From Litorimonas sp051251645 (GTDB lineage: Bacteria; Pseudomonadota; Alphaproteobacteria; Caulobacterales; Maricaulaceae): 64,000 bases of DNA. Position 1 is the stretch's first letter. Each line of letters starts with the position of its first letter. The notes under the pieces are model-generated. The model had not been told where the DNA came from. It did not search any database and was given only the letters and a program-made list of their open reading frames with translations. Made by a program: the position numbers and the translations under genes. This document shows, in pieces, positions 1-9,517 of this stretch. The stretch covers positions 682,001 to 746,000 of the forward strand of contig JBPOEY010000001.1 in the NCBI GenBank assembly GCA_051251645.1, in the 5' to 3' direction.

Positions 1-2046
1 GTCCGCATCGATCGCGCGAAGCCCTTCGGTTGGGATTGTGGTTTTACTCCAAGGCTGGATCGCCCCTTCTGGCCGTTGTGCATTATAGGCGGCCATATAG
101 GGACGGAGGTCGAGGCCGGGCAGGGTGAGCGTGCCGGTTAACTTGGGCTGCGTTCCGACCATTGAGAGCGCGAAACGTCCTGTAGCAGAGAGCTGGTCTA
201 GCGTGAGCGTCGCATTGGTGAGCGTCATATTATCGACCGGACCACTCACGGTACCGGATAGGGCGAAGGCTTCAAATACGGCGCCTTTATCCGTTGAAGG
301 CGGCAAGACCGTGCCGGACCGCGCGGCGAGGGCGCGCACGGACTGACCTGATACAGATAAATCACCTGAGAGGGAGACTGCGTCCGCTAAAGTTGCTTCG
401 CCTCTATATTGACCGTTGATGTCGCCACCGCTGAGTTCTGCGACGATCGTATCAATTCGAAGATTGTCAGACGGCCCCGCAACACGTCCTGAGGCAGTTA
501 CTTTGCCGATGGCGTCACTATATGGGATGTCCTTTTCCGTCGCGGCATTGAGCGCGGAGGCAGAGGGTATGGTGGCGTTGAAATTGCCGTCAGCATCAAC
601 CGTATCGCCCGTCACGGCGACGGCGCCTTCATAGCGAGTCGTCGCGATATCGCTCTTTGTCTCGGCGACCAGGTTGGTAATGCTGATCGTGTCGCCGTCC
701 AGCGTGAGCGTGCCCTTGGCTGTCACAGCACCTGTGAGGTCAGCATCAGTGGTTAAGTCAGGGACGAAGCGGCGCGCCAAGGGGCCCGCGTCGGCCATAG
801 ACACATCAAATTGCGCTGTGCCAGACAAAGCCTCGCCACTTTTAGCAAAGGCGCCGCGGATGTCGCCCTCTAGGGCGGCCGATTTCGTTGTCGCCGTCAT
901 GTCTCTGACGGATACATTCGTGCCTTCAACCGTGATCATGCCAGAAGACTTGGTGGGTCCAACGGCGTCGAGGCCTTGGATGTCCGGGGCGAACGGTGCG
1001 GCGAGAGCGGCGACGTTTGTTGCTGTCAGATCATAACGTCCCGTGAGCGAAAGCGCTCCATTATACTGTCCTGAGCCTGCAAAGGTGAGGTCAAACGCGT
1101 CGCCTTTGGCGCGCAGGTCAAGATTGGAAAACTGCGTGACGCCGTTGGTGCCGTCGCTGGATAAATCGGCGGATAATGAGGCGTTACGCAGCAGCGCCAG
1201 TCCGGGGACAGGCTCGGGCATAAGATCTTGGATCAACGCGACATTGCCAAGCGCGCCGTCAACGGAGCCATCAAACGCGATGTCCAATCCTGGCGGGATT
1301 GTGCCGTCCAGTGATAGGGTCGCGCCATCGGTTTCGATATTGGCTTTCAGCCGGGTTTCGCGACCGTCTAAAAAGTCGCGCGGGCTGTCCATGGTCACAT
1401 CCAGTGTGAGTGGGTCGCCGTCCATGACCAGTGTGCCGTTCAGATCGAGCGCCTTTGTCATGGCCGGGAGGGACAATTGCATGTTGATGTCAGTCAGCGC
1501 ACGCCGTGTCTCGGCAATGCCGTCAACATAAAGCAAGCGGCCGTTCTCAATACGAAAGGCCGCTAAGCTGGGGTCGACCGCAGCGTAACGCCCATCGCGT
1601 TTAAACGGCCCGGATGGTTCAGCGACTGTTTCAGACGTCGCGTCTACGCCCAATTGTGAGGCTCCGATTTCCCAATTTACCCGTCCATCGGGAAGGCGTT
1701 CGAGCCAGATATCAGGCTCAACCAAGGTGAATTGGGCGATTTCAACGCGCTTCGTAAACAGCGGGAACAGTTTGATGCGGGCTTCTAGCCCTTCGAGCGA
1801 GGCGAGCGTATCGCGCGAGAAGCCAGACGGGTTGGCGATTGCGGCGCGACCCGTTTTGGCTTTGATGACGGGGAAGGTGGAGAGGCTAACCTCCCCCTCA
1901 ATCCTGACGTCACGGCCCAGTTCCTTGGTCAATTGTTCCTGAATCGTTGTGCGATACGTCTCAGAGGGGACGAGACCCGGCACGATGAAGAGTGTTCCGA
2001 GAACGAGAACAATCAAGAGGCTGAAGCCAATAATAAGGGCACGCAT
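1..2046 (-). CDS. AsmA family protein (C-terminal end beyond the window)
   Basis: A long minus-strand reading frame of 682 codons that leaves the window at its 3' end. The ATG at 2044-2046 is preceded by AAGGAG six bases upstream. One hydrophobic helix (about residues 4-24) anchors the protein in the inner membrane, and the rest should lie in the periplasm. The N-terminal part (EQLTKELGRDVRIEGEV, about residues 37-53, then a stretch on F-P-V-I-K-A) is typical of the AsmA N-terminal domain. The last visible residues, IQPWS...GLRAIDAD, match the start of the AsmA C-terminal domain. AsmA-type proteins are bridge-like proteins implicated in outer-membrane lipid homeostasis. It runs divergently from the M48 peptidase gene. 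Family is firm; individual function is not known. Confidence 0.85.
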   Translation of the reverse strand, partial: MRALIIGFSLLIVLVLGTLFIVPGLVPSETYRTTIQEQLTKELGRDVRIEGEVSLSTFPVIKAKTGRAAIANPSGFSRDTLASLEGLEARIKLFPLFTKRVEIAQFTLVEPDIWLERLPDGRVNWEIGASQLGVDATSETVAEPSGPFKRDGRYAAVDPSLAAFRIENGRLLYVDGIAETRRALTDINMQLSLPAMTKALDLNGTLVMDGDPLTLDVTMDSPRDFLDGRETRLKANIETDGATLSLDGTIPPGLDIAFDGSVDGALGNVALIQDLMPEPVPGLALLRNASLSADLSSDGTNGVTQFSNLDLRAKGDAFDLTFAGSGQYNGALSLTGRYDLTATNVAALAAPFAPDIQGLDAVGPTKSSGMITVEGTNVSVRDMTATTKSAALEGDIRGAFAKSGEALSGTAQFDVSMADAGPLARRFVPDLTTDADLTGAVTAKGTLTLDGDTISITNLVAETKSDIATTRYEGAVAVTGDTVDADGNFNATIPSASALNAATEKDIPYSDAIGKVTASGRVAGPSDNLRIDTIVAELSGGDINGQYRGEATLADAVSLSGDLSVSGQSVRALAARSGTVLPPSTDKGAVFEAFALSGTVSGPVDNMTLTNATLTLDQLSATGRFALSMVGTQPKLTGTLTLPGLDLRPYMAAYNAQRPEGAIQPWSKTTIPTEGLRAIDAD

Positions 2047-2251
2047 GCGTCTCTCCTTTAGGGTCACAGCCCCAATCCACGCTAGCCGCGTCGAAGCCTG
2101 CCATAGATGACATGAAATGAACGGAAACTAACTGACCATTTCATGACGTTTGCAGCGACCGGCAATTGGAACTATACTGTGTTCATGTTCGTTGGAGTAG
2201 TAACGATACTTAGACATCGTCCAGACGTCCGCGCCTTAGAAGGATAATTTT

Positions 2252-3196
2252 ATGTGTAATGCACATCAAACGCCCGCAATCGACAGTCCGGCGAAACCGG
2301 ACCCGCAAGCGCTCTATCGTCGCCAGTTCATGAAATATGTTGGTGCGACTGGCATGATTGCGGCAGGCGGCGCGCTCGCCTCTTGCGCGACGAATGCTGA
2401 AACAGGTCGTTCGCAATTCATTGCCTTGTCACCCAGCGAAGAATCATTGGCACAAGCCGCGGCGCAAAGCTGGACCGATGTGAAACGTCAAACGCCCACC
2501 AGTAATGACCCGCGTTATACTGGACGTCTCCGTAATATTGGGGCGCGAATTTCCCGAGGGGCCGGACGCGCGGACAAGCCGTGGGACTACGCTGTTTTCG
2601 ACGATGATACGAAGAATGCCTTCGTTCTACCGGGCAATCGCGTTGGTTTTTATAAAGGCATGATGGATTTTACTGATAATGATGATCAAATCGCGGCGAT
2701 TATGGGTCATGAAATCGGTCACGTCACCGGCGCTCATGCGCAAGAGCGCTATAGCCAGATGATGCTGGGTCAATTGGCCATTGCGGGCGGCACAATTCTC
2801 GCGGGTTCGCAGCTGAGTAAACGTTGCAAGAAAGAGACCTCAAGACGCGCATATAATGACTGCATGCGCAGTGCGGGTCGTAACACGCAATATCTGCAAG
2901 CTGCCCTCGGTATGGGCTTCCAACTCGGTGTTGTGTTGCCTTACGGCCGTCGTCAGGAACTCGAATCAGATCAACTTGGCGCGAAATATATGGCAAAATC
3001 GGGCTATGACCCGTATCAGGCCGTGCGCTTGTGGGAAAAAATGGGTGCGGAAAGCACTGGCTCTCGCGGTCCAGAATTTCTGTCGACACACCCAACGCCT
3101 GAACGTCGCGCACAGGATCTCTCCGATTATATTACGGCCCAGCAAAAGCTCGGCAGTCGCGGATTTGAACAGCTTGATATTCCGGCGGATGCATAG
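2252..3196 (+). CDS. M48 family metallopeptidase, Tat-type lipoprotein
   Basis: Zinc metallopeptidase of family M48 (the LoiP/YcaL/BepA group), expected to degrade or quality-control envelope proteins from the periplasm. The HExxH zinc site is HEIGH at residues 153-157, and the third ligand is Glu238 in the ELESDQLG motif. The N-terminus carries a twin-arginine signal (RRQFMK, residues 23-28), a hydrophobic stretch and a lipobox LASC with Cys45, so it should be a Tat-exported lipoprotein. The ATG at 2252 has AAGGAT upstream. Length (314 aa) suits a single peptidase domain without the TPR region seen in BepA. Monocistronic and followed by a tRNA gene. Substrate unknown. Confidence 0.9.
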   Translation: MCNAHQTPAIDSPAKPDPQALYRRQFMKYVGATGMIAAGGALASCATNAETGRSQFIALSPSEESLAQAAAQSWTDVKRQTPTSNDPRYTGRLRNIGARISRGAGRADKPWDYAVFDDDTKNAFVLPGNRVGFYKGMMDFTDNDDQIAAIMGHEIGHVTGAHAQERYSQMMLGQLAIAGGTILAGSQLSKRCKKETSRRAYNDCMRSAGRNTQYLQAALGMGFQLGVVLPYGRRQELESDQLGAKYMAKSGYDPYQAVRLWEKMGAESTGSRGPEFLSTHPTPERRAQDLSDYITAQQKLGSRGFEQLDIPADA

Positions 3197-3266
3197 TTTC
3201 TGAATTTAGCGGCAATCACCGCTTGAAGCTCTCGGACGCCTTGTTTAAAGGCATCCGCAATAGAGT

Positions 3267-3343
3267 GCCGCCTTAGCTCAGTTGGTTAGAGCGCCTGCTT
3301 GTGGAGCAGGAGGTCTCTGGTTCGAGACCAGAAGGCGGTACCA
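3267..3343 (+). tRNA. tRNA-His (GTG), lacking encoded G-1
   Basis: Complete cloverleaf. The anticodon loop TTGTGGA sits on stem CCTGC/GCAGG and gives anticodon GTG for histidine. The acceptor is GCCGCCT pairing with AGGCGGT, so the first pair is G1-U72. The discriminator is A73 and CCA is encoded. The base before G1 is T, so there is no G-1 opposite C73 as in most bacteria. The same departure is known from Caulobacter-type and several other alphaproteobacterial tRNA-His genes. Confidence 0.95.
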
Positions 3344-3437
3344 ATTTTTCTCATTATTTTATCATCTCGACTTGCTCTGGTAAGTCGCAATTAACCCTGT
3401 TCCCATAGCTGTTACCCGAACGAAACGGAGACAGATC

Positions 3438-4538
3438 GTGGCGCTAGGGCCCGTCCCCAATCAGATGATCGAGACTGCGATCGGCGATCCGTCGACCGAG
3501 CAGCGTGCGCTGGCGGCGCAGGCGATTGGTCGAATGGTGCGTGATCTTCCTCTGTCAGAAGCGGAACGCCGCCTATCCAGCCAGATTTTCGAAGTCCTAT
3601 CCCGGGATGTATCAGAAGAAGTTCGCCGCGCGCTTGCGGTCACACTGCGTTTATCGGAGAATTTACCCCGATCTGTGGCGAACCGCTTGATCAATGACAT
3701 TGATAGTATTGCGGTGCCAATCCTCGCCTCCTCACCCGCTGTCAGCGATGAAGATTTGATCACGGTTCTGCGGTCCCGCGCCGGCGTGAAAGCTCAAGCC
3801 ATCGCCTCGCGCCACAGATTATCCAAAAAAGTCAGCCAAGCCGTTATTAGCTTTGGCGATTTGTCCTCCATTGCGACATTGGCCGCCAATGATAGCGCGC
3901 TGATCTCGGAATCCGACGCCGCGCGTATGGTCAAACTGGCAGAACAGGATGATTTGATTCGCGAAGCCGCACTTTGCCGTCAAGATATGCCGCAAAATCT
4001 CGCGGTCGCCCTGATCCATCAGCATGTCGATCAAGTCGATCAAAACTTAGCGTCAGAAACTGGCGACCATGCCCGCATCGCCCGCGAAACAGGGGAGCGG
4101 GCCAAAGCGCATTGGGCCTCTGCGGATTGGTCACCGGACGCAATTTCTGCCTATGTCGATGCGCTAGTCGAAAAAGACCGTCTGGATGAGGCGACGATTG
4201 CGCGGGCCGCCGGGCAGGGGGATTGGCGTTTTGTCCAACTGGCTTTGGCCAAGCTCGCCGGGATTTCATCGACCAAAGCCGGAATGATCGTCTTGGATAC
4301 GCGCACATTTGGGTTGAACGCTTTGCTGCATCGGTCTGGCCTCGGCGAAGCCGCGCGCGAACTGGTCGTGGCGAGCGCAGCGGCGTTTCGCGATATTGAA
4401 CACAGCGGCGCTTATGTGTCGCGCGATCGGTTCCAGAGATTAATGACAGAGCGTGTCGCCAGCCATCCCGCCGCGAGTGAGTTTGGGGATATTTGGATGA
4501 ATTGGCTGGATGATGGCCTCGGACCACAAGCCCTCTAA
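3438..4538 (+). CDS. DUF2336 domain-containing protein
   Basis: 366 aa, mostly alpha-helical by composition, with HEAT-like repeating segments in the first 130 residues (for example ALAAQAIGRMVRDLPLSEAE and EVRRALAVTL). This resembles DUF2336 proteins, which are almost confined to Alphaproteobacteria and have no settled function. No signal peptide or membrane helix, so cytoplasmic. The start is GTG at 3438 with ACGGAG upstream. No obvious operon partner: a tRNA lies upstream and the convergent NAD kinase downstream. Family assignment is from general sequence character and is fairly sure. Confidence 0.75.
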   Translation: MALGPVPNQMIETAIGDPSTEQRALAAQAIGRMVRDLPLSEAERRLSSQIFEVLSRDVSEEVRRALAVTLRLSENLPRSVANRLINDIDSIAVPILASSPAVSDEDLITVLRSRAGVKAQAIASRHRLSKKVSQAVISFGDLSSIATLAANDSALISESDAARMVKLAEQDDLIREAALCRQDMPQNLAVALIHQHVDQVDQNLASETGDHARIARETGERAKAHWASADWSPDAISAYVDALVEKDRLDEATIARAAGQGDWRFVQLALAKLAGISSTKAGMIVLDTRTFGLNALLHRSGLGEAARELVVASAAAFRDIEHSGAYVSRDRFQRLMTERVASHPAASEFGDIWMNWLDDGLGPQAL

Positions 4539-4553
4539 AGACCGCAAAACGCG

Positions 4554-5318
4554 CTAAGTCGAGAATTGCTCACGCAATATTCGTTCGTCCAAGCCATGAT
4601 CTGAATCAAACAGAAGCGTCAATTTCGTTGCGTGTTCTTGTTCTATATCCACCCGGTGTACATGGCGAATTTCCAAATTATCTGCGGACGCTGAGACGGG
4701 ACGAAGATCTGGGTCGATGACTTCGAGAGAGACTTTGGCGGAGTTGGGCAATAGCGCTCCGCGCCAGCGTCGCGGTCGAAAAGCACTGATCGGGGTGAGC
4801 GCGAGAACATCGGCTCCAAGCGGGATCACCGGGCCATGGGCGGATAAATTATAAGCGGTGGACCCGGCCGGTGTCGCGACAAGAACGCCGTCTGCCATAA
4901 GGTGGTCTAGCCGAACTTTATTATCGACCATAATTCGGATGTGGGCAGCTTGTTGTGTCTGGCGGAACAAAGAGACTTCATTAAAAGCGAGTTCTGAAAT
5001 GGTCCCGCCTTTGGCAACAGCTTCCATTCGCAAGGGGGAGACGATGGCCTCTTTGGCTTGGTTTATTCTATTTGGCAGGTCGTCAATATCCGGGTGGTTC
5101 ATTAAAAAACCAACCGTGCCGCGATTGATCCCAAAAACAGGGAGGCCGCGACGGATCAGCGACATATAGCGACGCAGGGTCTTGAGCATATATCCGTCAC
5201 CGCCAATGGGCACGATCACATCGGCCTCGCCCGCGTCATGATTGCCGTAAATTTTGACAAGCTGATCCATGAGTGTCTTCGCACCGGGCTTCAGGCTAGC
5301 GGTGAAAGCGATTTTCAT
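4554..5318 (-). CDS. nadK: NAD kinase
   Basis: Phosphorylates NAD to NADP using ATP. The GGDG signature is at residues 39-42 (IVPIGGDGYML), followed by the FGINRGTVGFL motif and the NE-x-S and DGVLVATPAGSTAYNLSAHGP-type substrate-binding segments of the NadK/PpnK family. At 254 aa it is of the short alphaproteobacterial type. It ends 15 bases past the convergent DUF2336 gene and is probably transcribed alone. No anomalies seen. Confidence 0.95.
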   Translation of the reverse strand: MKIAFTASLKPGAKTLMDQLVKIYGNHDAGEADVIVPIGGDGYMLKTLRRYMSLIRRGLPVFGINRGTVGFLMNHPDIDDLPNRINQAKEAIVSPLRMEAVAKGGTISELAFNEVSLFRQTQQAAHIRIMVDNKVRLDHLMADGVLVATPAGSTAYNLSAHGPVIPLGADVLALTPISAFRPRRWRGALLPNSAKVSLEVIDPDLRPVSASADNLEIRHVHRVDIEQEHATKLTLLFDSDHGLDERILREQFST

Positions 5319-5401
5319 GAGGCAGACATCCTAGTGCGAGTCGCAACTGAAGGACCGCTATAGCATTTGACGCGCGCGTGGCGAGGTGAATATGGTGTCG
5401 T

Positions 5402-6205
5402 GTGGGGCGACACGGATTATATGTTGGCGCAATCGCGCTCATTATTATGGTCTGTCCGCAGGCTTATGCCTCAGCGTGGAACCCCGACCCGTGGCACGGA
5501 GAAATCATTAGCGGCTATGTTTATGCCTCAGCGGATGAAGCTAAAGACGATTTTGGTCAGCGAATTCCGCTTGATGTCTATAATAAGAAAATCGTCCAGA
5601 CATACGGTAATTTGGGGCTGACGCCGCGCTTGGCGCTGATCGGCACGTTCGATTGGCAAGACACACATATTGTCGGCCCGGGCCTGAGCACGCGCTTTTC
5701 CAAACCCTCCTCAATTTCTGCCGGATTGCAATATCAGATCAGTCGTCGCGAAGGCCACGCGACGGCCTTGTCACTCAGTTATGTCGATGGAATCGATCTA
5801 CCGAATGCGCTTTTGACCCTTGAGAGCCGGACACCCAGTGTCGAGCTGCGCGGACTGTGGGGAGAAAGTCGAACCGTCTGGAACCGCAATGTGTTCGCTG
5901 AATTACAGGCGGCTGGGCGTGTGACGACAAAGGGCGATTTCGCCAGCACCCATTTTCAACTCACAATTGGGGGTGAACCGCTGCCTCGCACAATGATCCT
6001 GGCAAAGACCCGTTACACGGATAATGAGCCGGGCGTTTTTGAGCGGCTCGATATTGCGCGCCAATCGCGCTGGGAAGTTGAAGCCAGCGCTGTCTATCGC
6101 TTGCGGAAGCGGGATTATCTGGAAGTGGGTTATTCGCGCGTTATTGATGGTCGCAGCGCCGTATTTGAAAGCGGCTGGAAAATCGGGCTGTGGCGGAAAT
6201 TTTAG
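5402..6205 (+). CDS. Putative outer-membrane beta-barrel protein, function unknown
   Basis: 267 aa, start GTG at 5402. A short hydrophobic N-terminus ending in AYASA looks like a Sec signal peptide (about residues 1-24, cleavage before WNPDP). The mature part has many alternating, aromatic-rich segments and ends in ...WKIGLWRKF. A C-terminal Phe is a hallmark of outer-membrane barrels recognised by BamA. No family recognised by name. The stop codon overlaps that of the convergent cytochrome c gene. Barrel nature is inference from signal peptide, strand pattern and terminal Phe. Confidence 0.6.
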   Translation: MGRHGLYVGAIALIIMVCPQAYASAWNPDPWHGEIISGYVYASADEAKDDFGQRIPLDVYNKKIVQTYGNLGLTPRLALIGTFDWQDTHIVGPGLSTRFSKPSSISAGLQYQISRREGHATALSLSYVDGIDLPNALLTLESRTPSVELRGLWGESRTVWNRNVFAELQAAGRVTTKGDFASTHFQLTIGGEPLPRTMILAKTRYTDNEPGVFERLDIARQSRWEVEASAVYRLRKRDYLEVGYSRVIDGRSAVFESGWKIGLWRKF

Positions 6206-6672
6206 CCGTCTGTTGTCGCGTCGATTGTCATTGCATCGGCGCCTGTATTGGCGCGCAAATATTCGATGACGGCCAAACGGTCGGTTTCCTTGCGAAGTCC
6301 AACAAAGCTCATGCGGTTTTTGGGGATGTAGGTTCGAGGGTTTTCTAAGTAGGCTGAGATCGTAGTGTCGGTCCAAACAATGCCTGATTCCGCCATGGCC
6401 GCTGAATAATTGAAATTTTCGCGACTGCCAGCGGTTTGACCGAATATGCCCCATAGGTTGGGCCCGACTTTGTTTCGTCCATCTTGGTCGAGCGTATGAC
6501 AGGCGCGGCAGCGTTTATAGAGAATCGCACCGCGCTCCATTGACGTCATTGTCGCAACAGCGGCGGTTTGTGTGGCGCTGCCGTCATTCGCATCGTTGAC
6601 AGCGTTATCGCCATCGTTTCCGCAGGCCGTCAAGGCGAGCGTGGAGAGGAGAATGAGGCCAGCGCGATACAT
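6202..6672 (-). CDS. Class I cytochrome c, lipoprotein
   Basis: Small monohaem cytochrome c. The haem attachment motif is CRACH at residues 55-59, and the likely axial Met is Met121 (KNRMSFVG). A lipobox LTAC with Cys17 indicates a lipid anchor, so the haem domain should face the periplasm. A low-complexity Asn/Asp/Ala linker joins anchor and haem domain. The fold resembles cytochrome c2/c552-type electron carriers that deliver electrons to terminal oxidases. It overlaps the convergent upstream gene by four bases at the stop codons. Confidence 0.88.
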   Translation of the reverse strand: MYRAGLILLSTLALTACGNDGDNAVNDANDGSATQTAAVATMTSMERGAILYKRCRACHTLDQDGRNKVGPNLWGIFGQTAGSRENFNYSAAMAESGIVWTDTTISAYLENPRTYIPKNRMSFVGLRKETDRLAVIEYLRANTGADAMTIDATTDG

Positions 6673-6783
6673 GCTGCCCTATAGGCGTTAAAATTAGCAG
6701 TCTGCAAGCGGGGGTGCGGCGAAAAAATCCTACATATCGCCGCAAGCGCATGGCATAGCGCACCTCTAATTTCGGAGAACCCC

Positions 6784-8520
6784 ATGAGCTTCACCCCGCC
6801 TGTCAATGCGATCGGTTATCTTTTGCGCCACGGCGTCGACTTGGATGCGATCGGGCAAACCGGATCGTTCGAGGAAACATCACCTGATCTGCTCGACGCT
6901 ATTTTGAGCGGTGCCGCAGACTTTGCTCGCGACGTGTTCGCGCCGATCAATTGGGACGGTGACCAAAATCCAGCGACGTTAGAAGACGGCAATGTCACGG
7001 CGTCTCCGGGCTTCAAGGACGCCTATAAGCAATTTGTTGACGGCGCCTGGCAGACGGTTGCGCTGCCTGCTAAAATCGGTGGGATGGGTCTGCCGAGTAC
7101 GGTCAGTGTGGCGACTAATGAAATGCTTTACGCGGCTAATATGGCGCTCGGCCTCTGCCCGATGCTGACGAGTTCAGCCATTAAAGCGATTGAAGCCCAT
7201 GCCAGCGATGATCTGAAAACGACCTATCTCCCGAAAATGCTGGCTGGTGAATGGACAGGAGCGATGTGCTTGACCGAGCCGCAGGCTGGATCTGACCTTG
7301 GTCCAGTGCGGACGAAGGCGATTGATAATGGCGATGGGACTTACGCCATTTCGGGCCAGAAAATCTACATCACATGGGGTGACCATGACTGTGCGGATAA
7401 TATCATCCATTTAGTTTTGGCGCGTCTGCCCGACAGTCCGGCGGGCTCTCGCGGGATATCGCTCTTCATTTGCCCGAAATATTTGGTCAATGATGACGGC
7501 TCGCTTGGTGATCGCAATGATTTCCGCCCGATCGGCCTAGAGCATAAGCTCGGTATTCACGGTAGCCCGACCTGCACGATGGAATTTAGTGGGGCGACGG
7601 GATATCTTGTCGGCGAAGTAAATCGCGGTCTCGCCTCGATGTTTGTGATGATGAATGAAGCGCGCTTGTTTGTCGGCGTGCAAGGCGTCGCGATTGGCGA
7701 ACGCGCCTATCAGGCGGCGCTGCAATATGCGCATGACCGCGTGCAGGGCGTGCCCCCGGGCCAAGAGGCTGGAGCCCCGATTATCGATCATCCCGATGTT
7801 CGCCGCATGTTGATTGACATGAAAGCCAAACTCATGGGCGCGCGCTCTATCTGTCTGGCAACCGCCGAAGCGGGCGATCTCGGCAATCACGCGCGGGAAG
7901 GCTTACTGACCCCAATTACCAAGGCGTACGGGTCCGACATTGGTGTCGAAGTGTCGAGTATCGCGGTGCAAATTCACGGTGGCATGGGCTTCGTTGAGGA
8001 AACGGGCGCGGCGCAACATTACCGCGATTCTCGGATTGCCCCGATTTACGAAGGTACGAACGGTATTCAGGCGATGGATTTGATTGGGCGTAAGCTGCGC
8101 CGCGATGGCGGGGAGGCGATGCGCGATCTAATATCTGAGCTGCGAGAAGGCGTTAAGACGGTTCAGGGCGCGTCAGGGCAGGGCGGCGTTGATCTGTCGG
8201 TCTGCGCCGCTGCGATGGAGCGAGGGTTGGAAACGCTGACAGTCGCGACGGATATCGTTCTCAATGCAAGCGACGTCGATGCGCTCGGCGTTGCCACGAC
8301 CTATCTGGAACTCTGCGCCAAAATCATCAGCGGATCATTGCTCGCGCGTACGGTTGCGCGCGGCCTTATGGCCGGGGATGATCACTCTGCTGCGATGGCC
8401 AGCCTCGCGCGCTATCATGCGCTGCGGATCATGCCGACGGCGGATGGCTTGCTGGTTTCAATTCGGGCGGGCGCGGACGTGCTCTATGACTTCCCCCGTG
8501 ATCAATTGGCGGACCTTTAA
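6784..8520 (+). CDS. Acyl-CoA dehydrogenase, DmdC-like subfamily
   Basis: FAD-dependent acyl-CoA dehydrogenase of the long (578 aa) type that carries an extra C-terminal helical domain, as in 3-methylmercaptopropionyl-CoA dehydrogenase DmdC and its many paralogues. Motifs include CLTEPQAGSDLG (FAD/substrate loop), GQKIYITWGDHD and IHGGMGFVEE. The probable catalytic base is Glu423 in YEGTNGIQ. Start ATG 6784 has CGGAGAACCCC upstream. The stop overlaps the panB start by one base, implying co-translation. The exact substrate cannot be told; DMSP-related and ordinary fatty acyl-CoA roles are both possible. Confidence 0.88.
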   Translation: MSFTPPVNAIGYLLRHGVDLDAIGQTGSFEETSPDLLDAILSGAADFARDVFAPINWDGDQNPATLEDGNVTASPGFKDAYKQFVDGAWQTVALPAKIGGMGLPSTVSVATNEMLYAANMALGLCPMLTSSAIKAIEAHASDDLKTTYLPKMLAGEWTGAMCLTEPQAGSDLGPVRTKAIDNGDGTYAISGQKIYITWGDHDCADNIIHLVLARLPDSPAGSRGISLFICPKYLVNDDGSLGDRNDFRPIGLEHKLGIHGSPTCTMEFSGATGYLVGEVNRGLASMFVMMNEARLFVGVQGVAIGERAYQAALQYAHDRVQGVPPGQEAGAPIIDHPDVRRMLIDMKAKLMGARSICLATAEAGDLGNHAREGLLTPITKAYGSDIGVEVSSIAVQIHGGMGFVEETGAAQHYRDSRIAPIYEGTNGIQAMDLIGRKLRRDGGEAMRDLISELREGVKTVQGASGQGGVDLSVCAAAMERGLETLTVATDIVLNASDVDALGVATTYLELCAKIISGSLLARTVARGLMAGDDHSAAMASLARYHALRIMPTADGLLVSIRAGADVLYDFPRDQLADL

Positions 8521-9380
8521 TGTCAGCACAGCCCCAAGACCCATCGGCCACGCGGCCGCATTCCCGCCCCGTGAAACGTACGCGGCGAGTCACGGCCCCG
8601 CAGATCACAGGCCGAAAAGGCGGGGAGCCGATTGTCTGCTTGACCGCGTATGACGCGCCAACGGCAGAAATTATCGACCCGCATTGCGACCTTATCTTGG
8701 TCGGCGATTCGGTGGGCATGGTCGTGCACGGCTTGCCCAGCACGGTCGGTGTGACAATGGAGATGATGGTCCTGCATGGGCAAGCGGTCATGCGGGGGTC
8801 GAAGACAGCGATGGTTGTCGTTGATCTGCCGTTTGGTTCCTATGAAGGCACGCCTGATACGGCGTTTGCTTCGGCCTCACGCGTGATGATGGAAACGAGC
8901 TGTCAGGCCGTAAAAATCGAATCCGGCTCTTATGCGGCCAAGACGATTGCCTATCTGGTCGAGCGCGGCATTCCTGTGATGAGCCATGTCGGTTTGCGTC
9001 CACAATCCATGCATGTGCTGGGCGGGTTTCGGGCGCGCGGTCGGAATCAAAAGGTCGCGGATGAAATCCTCCGTAATGCAGAAGCCGCTGCAGAAGCCGG
9101 CTCGTTCGCCGTCGTTGTCGAAGGCGTTTCCGCTGAAATTGCAGAGCGGGTCACCAAAGCGGTCGATATTCCAACCATTGGCATTGGCGCGTCGCCGAAT
9201 TGCGATGGTCAGATTCTCGTCACGCCCGATATGTTGGGCCTATTCGACCGTGTGCCAAAATTTGTGCACAAATTTGGCAATATGCGCGAGCAGATCGACG
9301 CTTCCGTCGGGCAATATGCGGATGAGGTAAAATCGCGAACCTTCCCGCGGCCCGAAAACCTCTACGTTTTCAAAGATTGA
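8520..9380 (+). CDS. panB: 3-methyl-2-oxobutanoate hydroxymethyltransferase
   Basis: First committed step of pantothenate synthesis: transfers a hydroxymethyl group from 5,10-methylene-THF to alpha-ketoisovalerate, giving ketopantoate. Conserved blocks are visible: CLTAYDAPTAEI, LVGDSVGMVVHGL (metal-binding Asp), VDLPFGSYEG, VKIESG, MSHVGLRPQS and GIGASPNCDGQILV. The N-terminus is somewhat longer than in E. coli PanB and basic. It overlaps the upstream acyl-CoA dehydrogenase gene by one base (TAATG). No panC is seen nearby. Confidence 0.95.
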   Translation: MSAQPQDPSATRPHSRPVKRTRRVTAPQITGRKGGEPIVCLTAYDAPTAEIIDPHCDLILVGDSVGMVVHGLPSTVGVTMEMMVLHGQAVMRGSKTAMVVVDLPFGSYEGTPDTAFASASRVMMETSCQAVKIESGSYAAKTIAYLVERGIPVMSHVGLRPQSMHVLGGFRARGRNQKVADEILRNAEAAAEAGSFAVVVEGVSAEIAERVTKAVDIPTIGIGASPNCDGQILVTPDMLGLFDRVPKFVHKFGNMREQIDASVGQYADEVKSRTFPRPENLYVFKD

Positions 9381-9517
9381 GCGGCCAATAGCGCGCCAAG
9401 TCTGACTGAAACGTCATGCCGATTGCGGTTGCGGGGGCGGGGCCACAAAGTTAGAGCATGCGGCAAACCCGCCGCACTCATTAAGAGCTTTGTCGGCCTC
9501 ACGAAACTGGGACAAAC

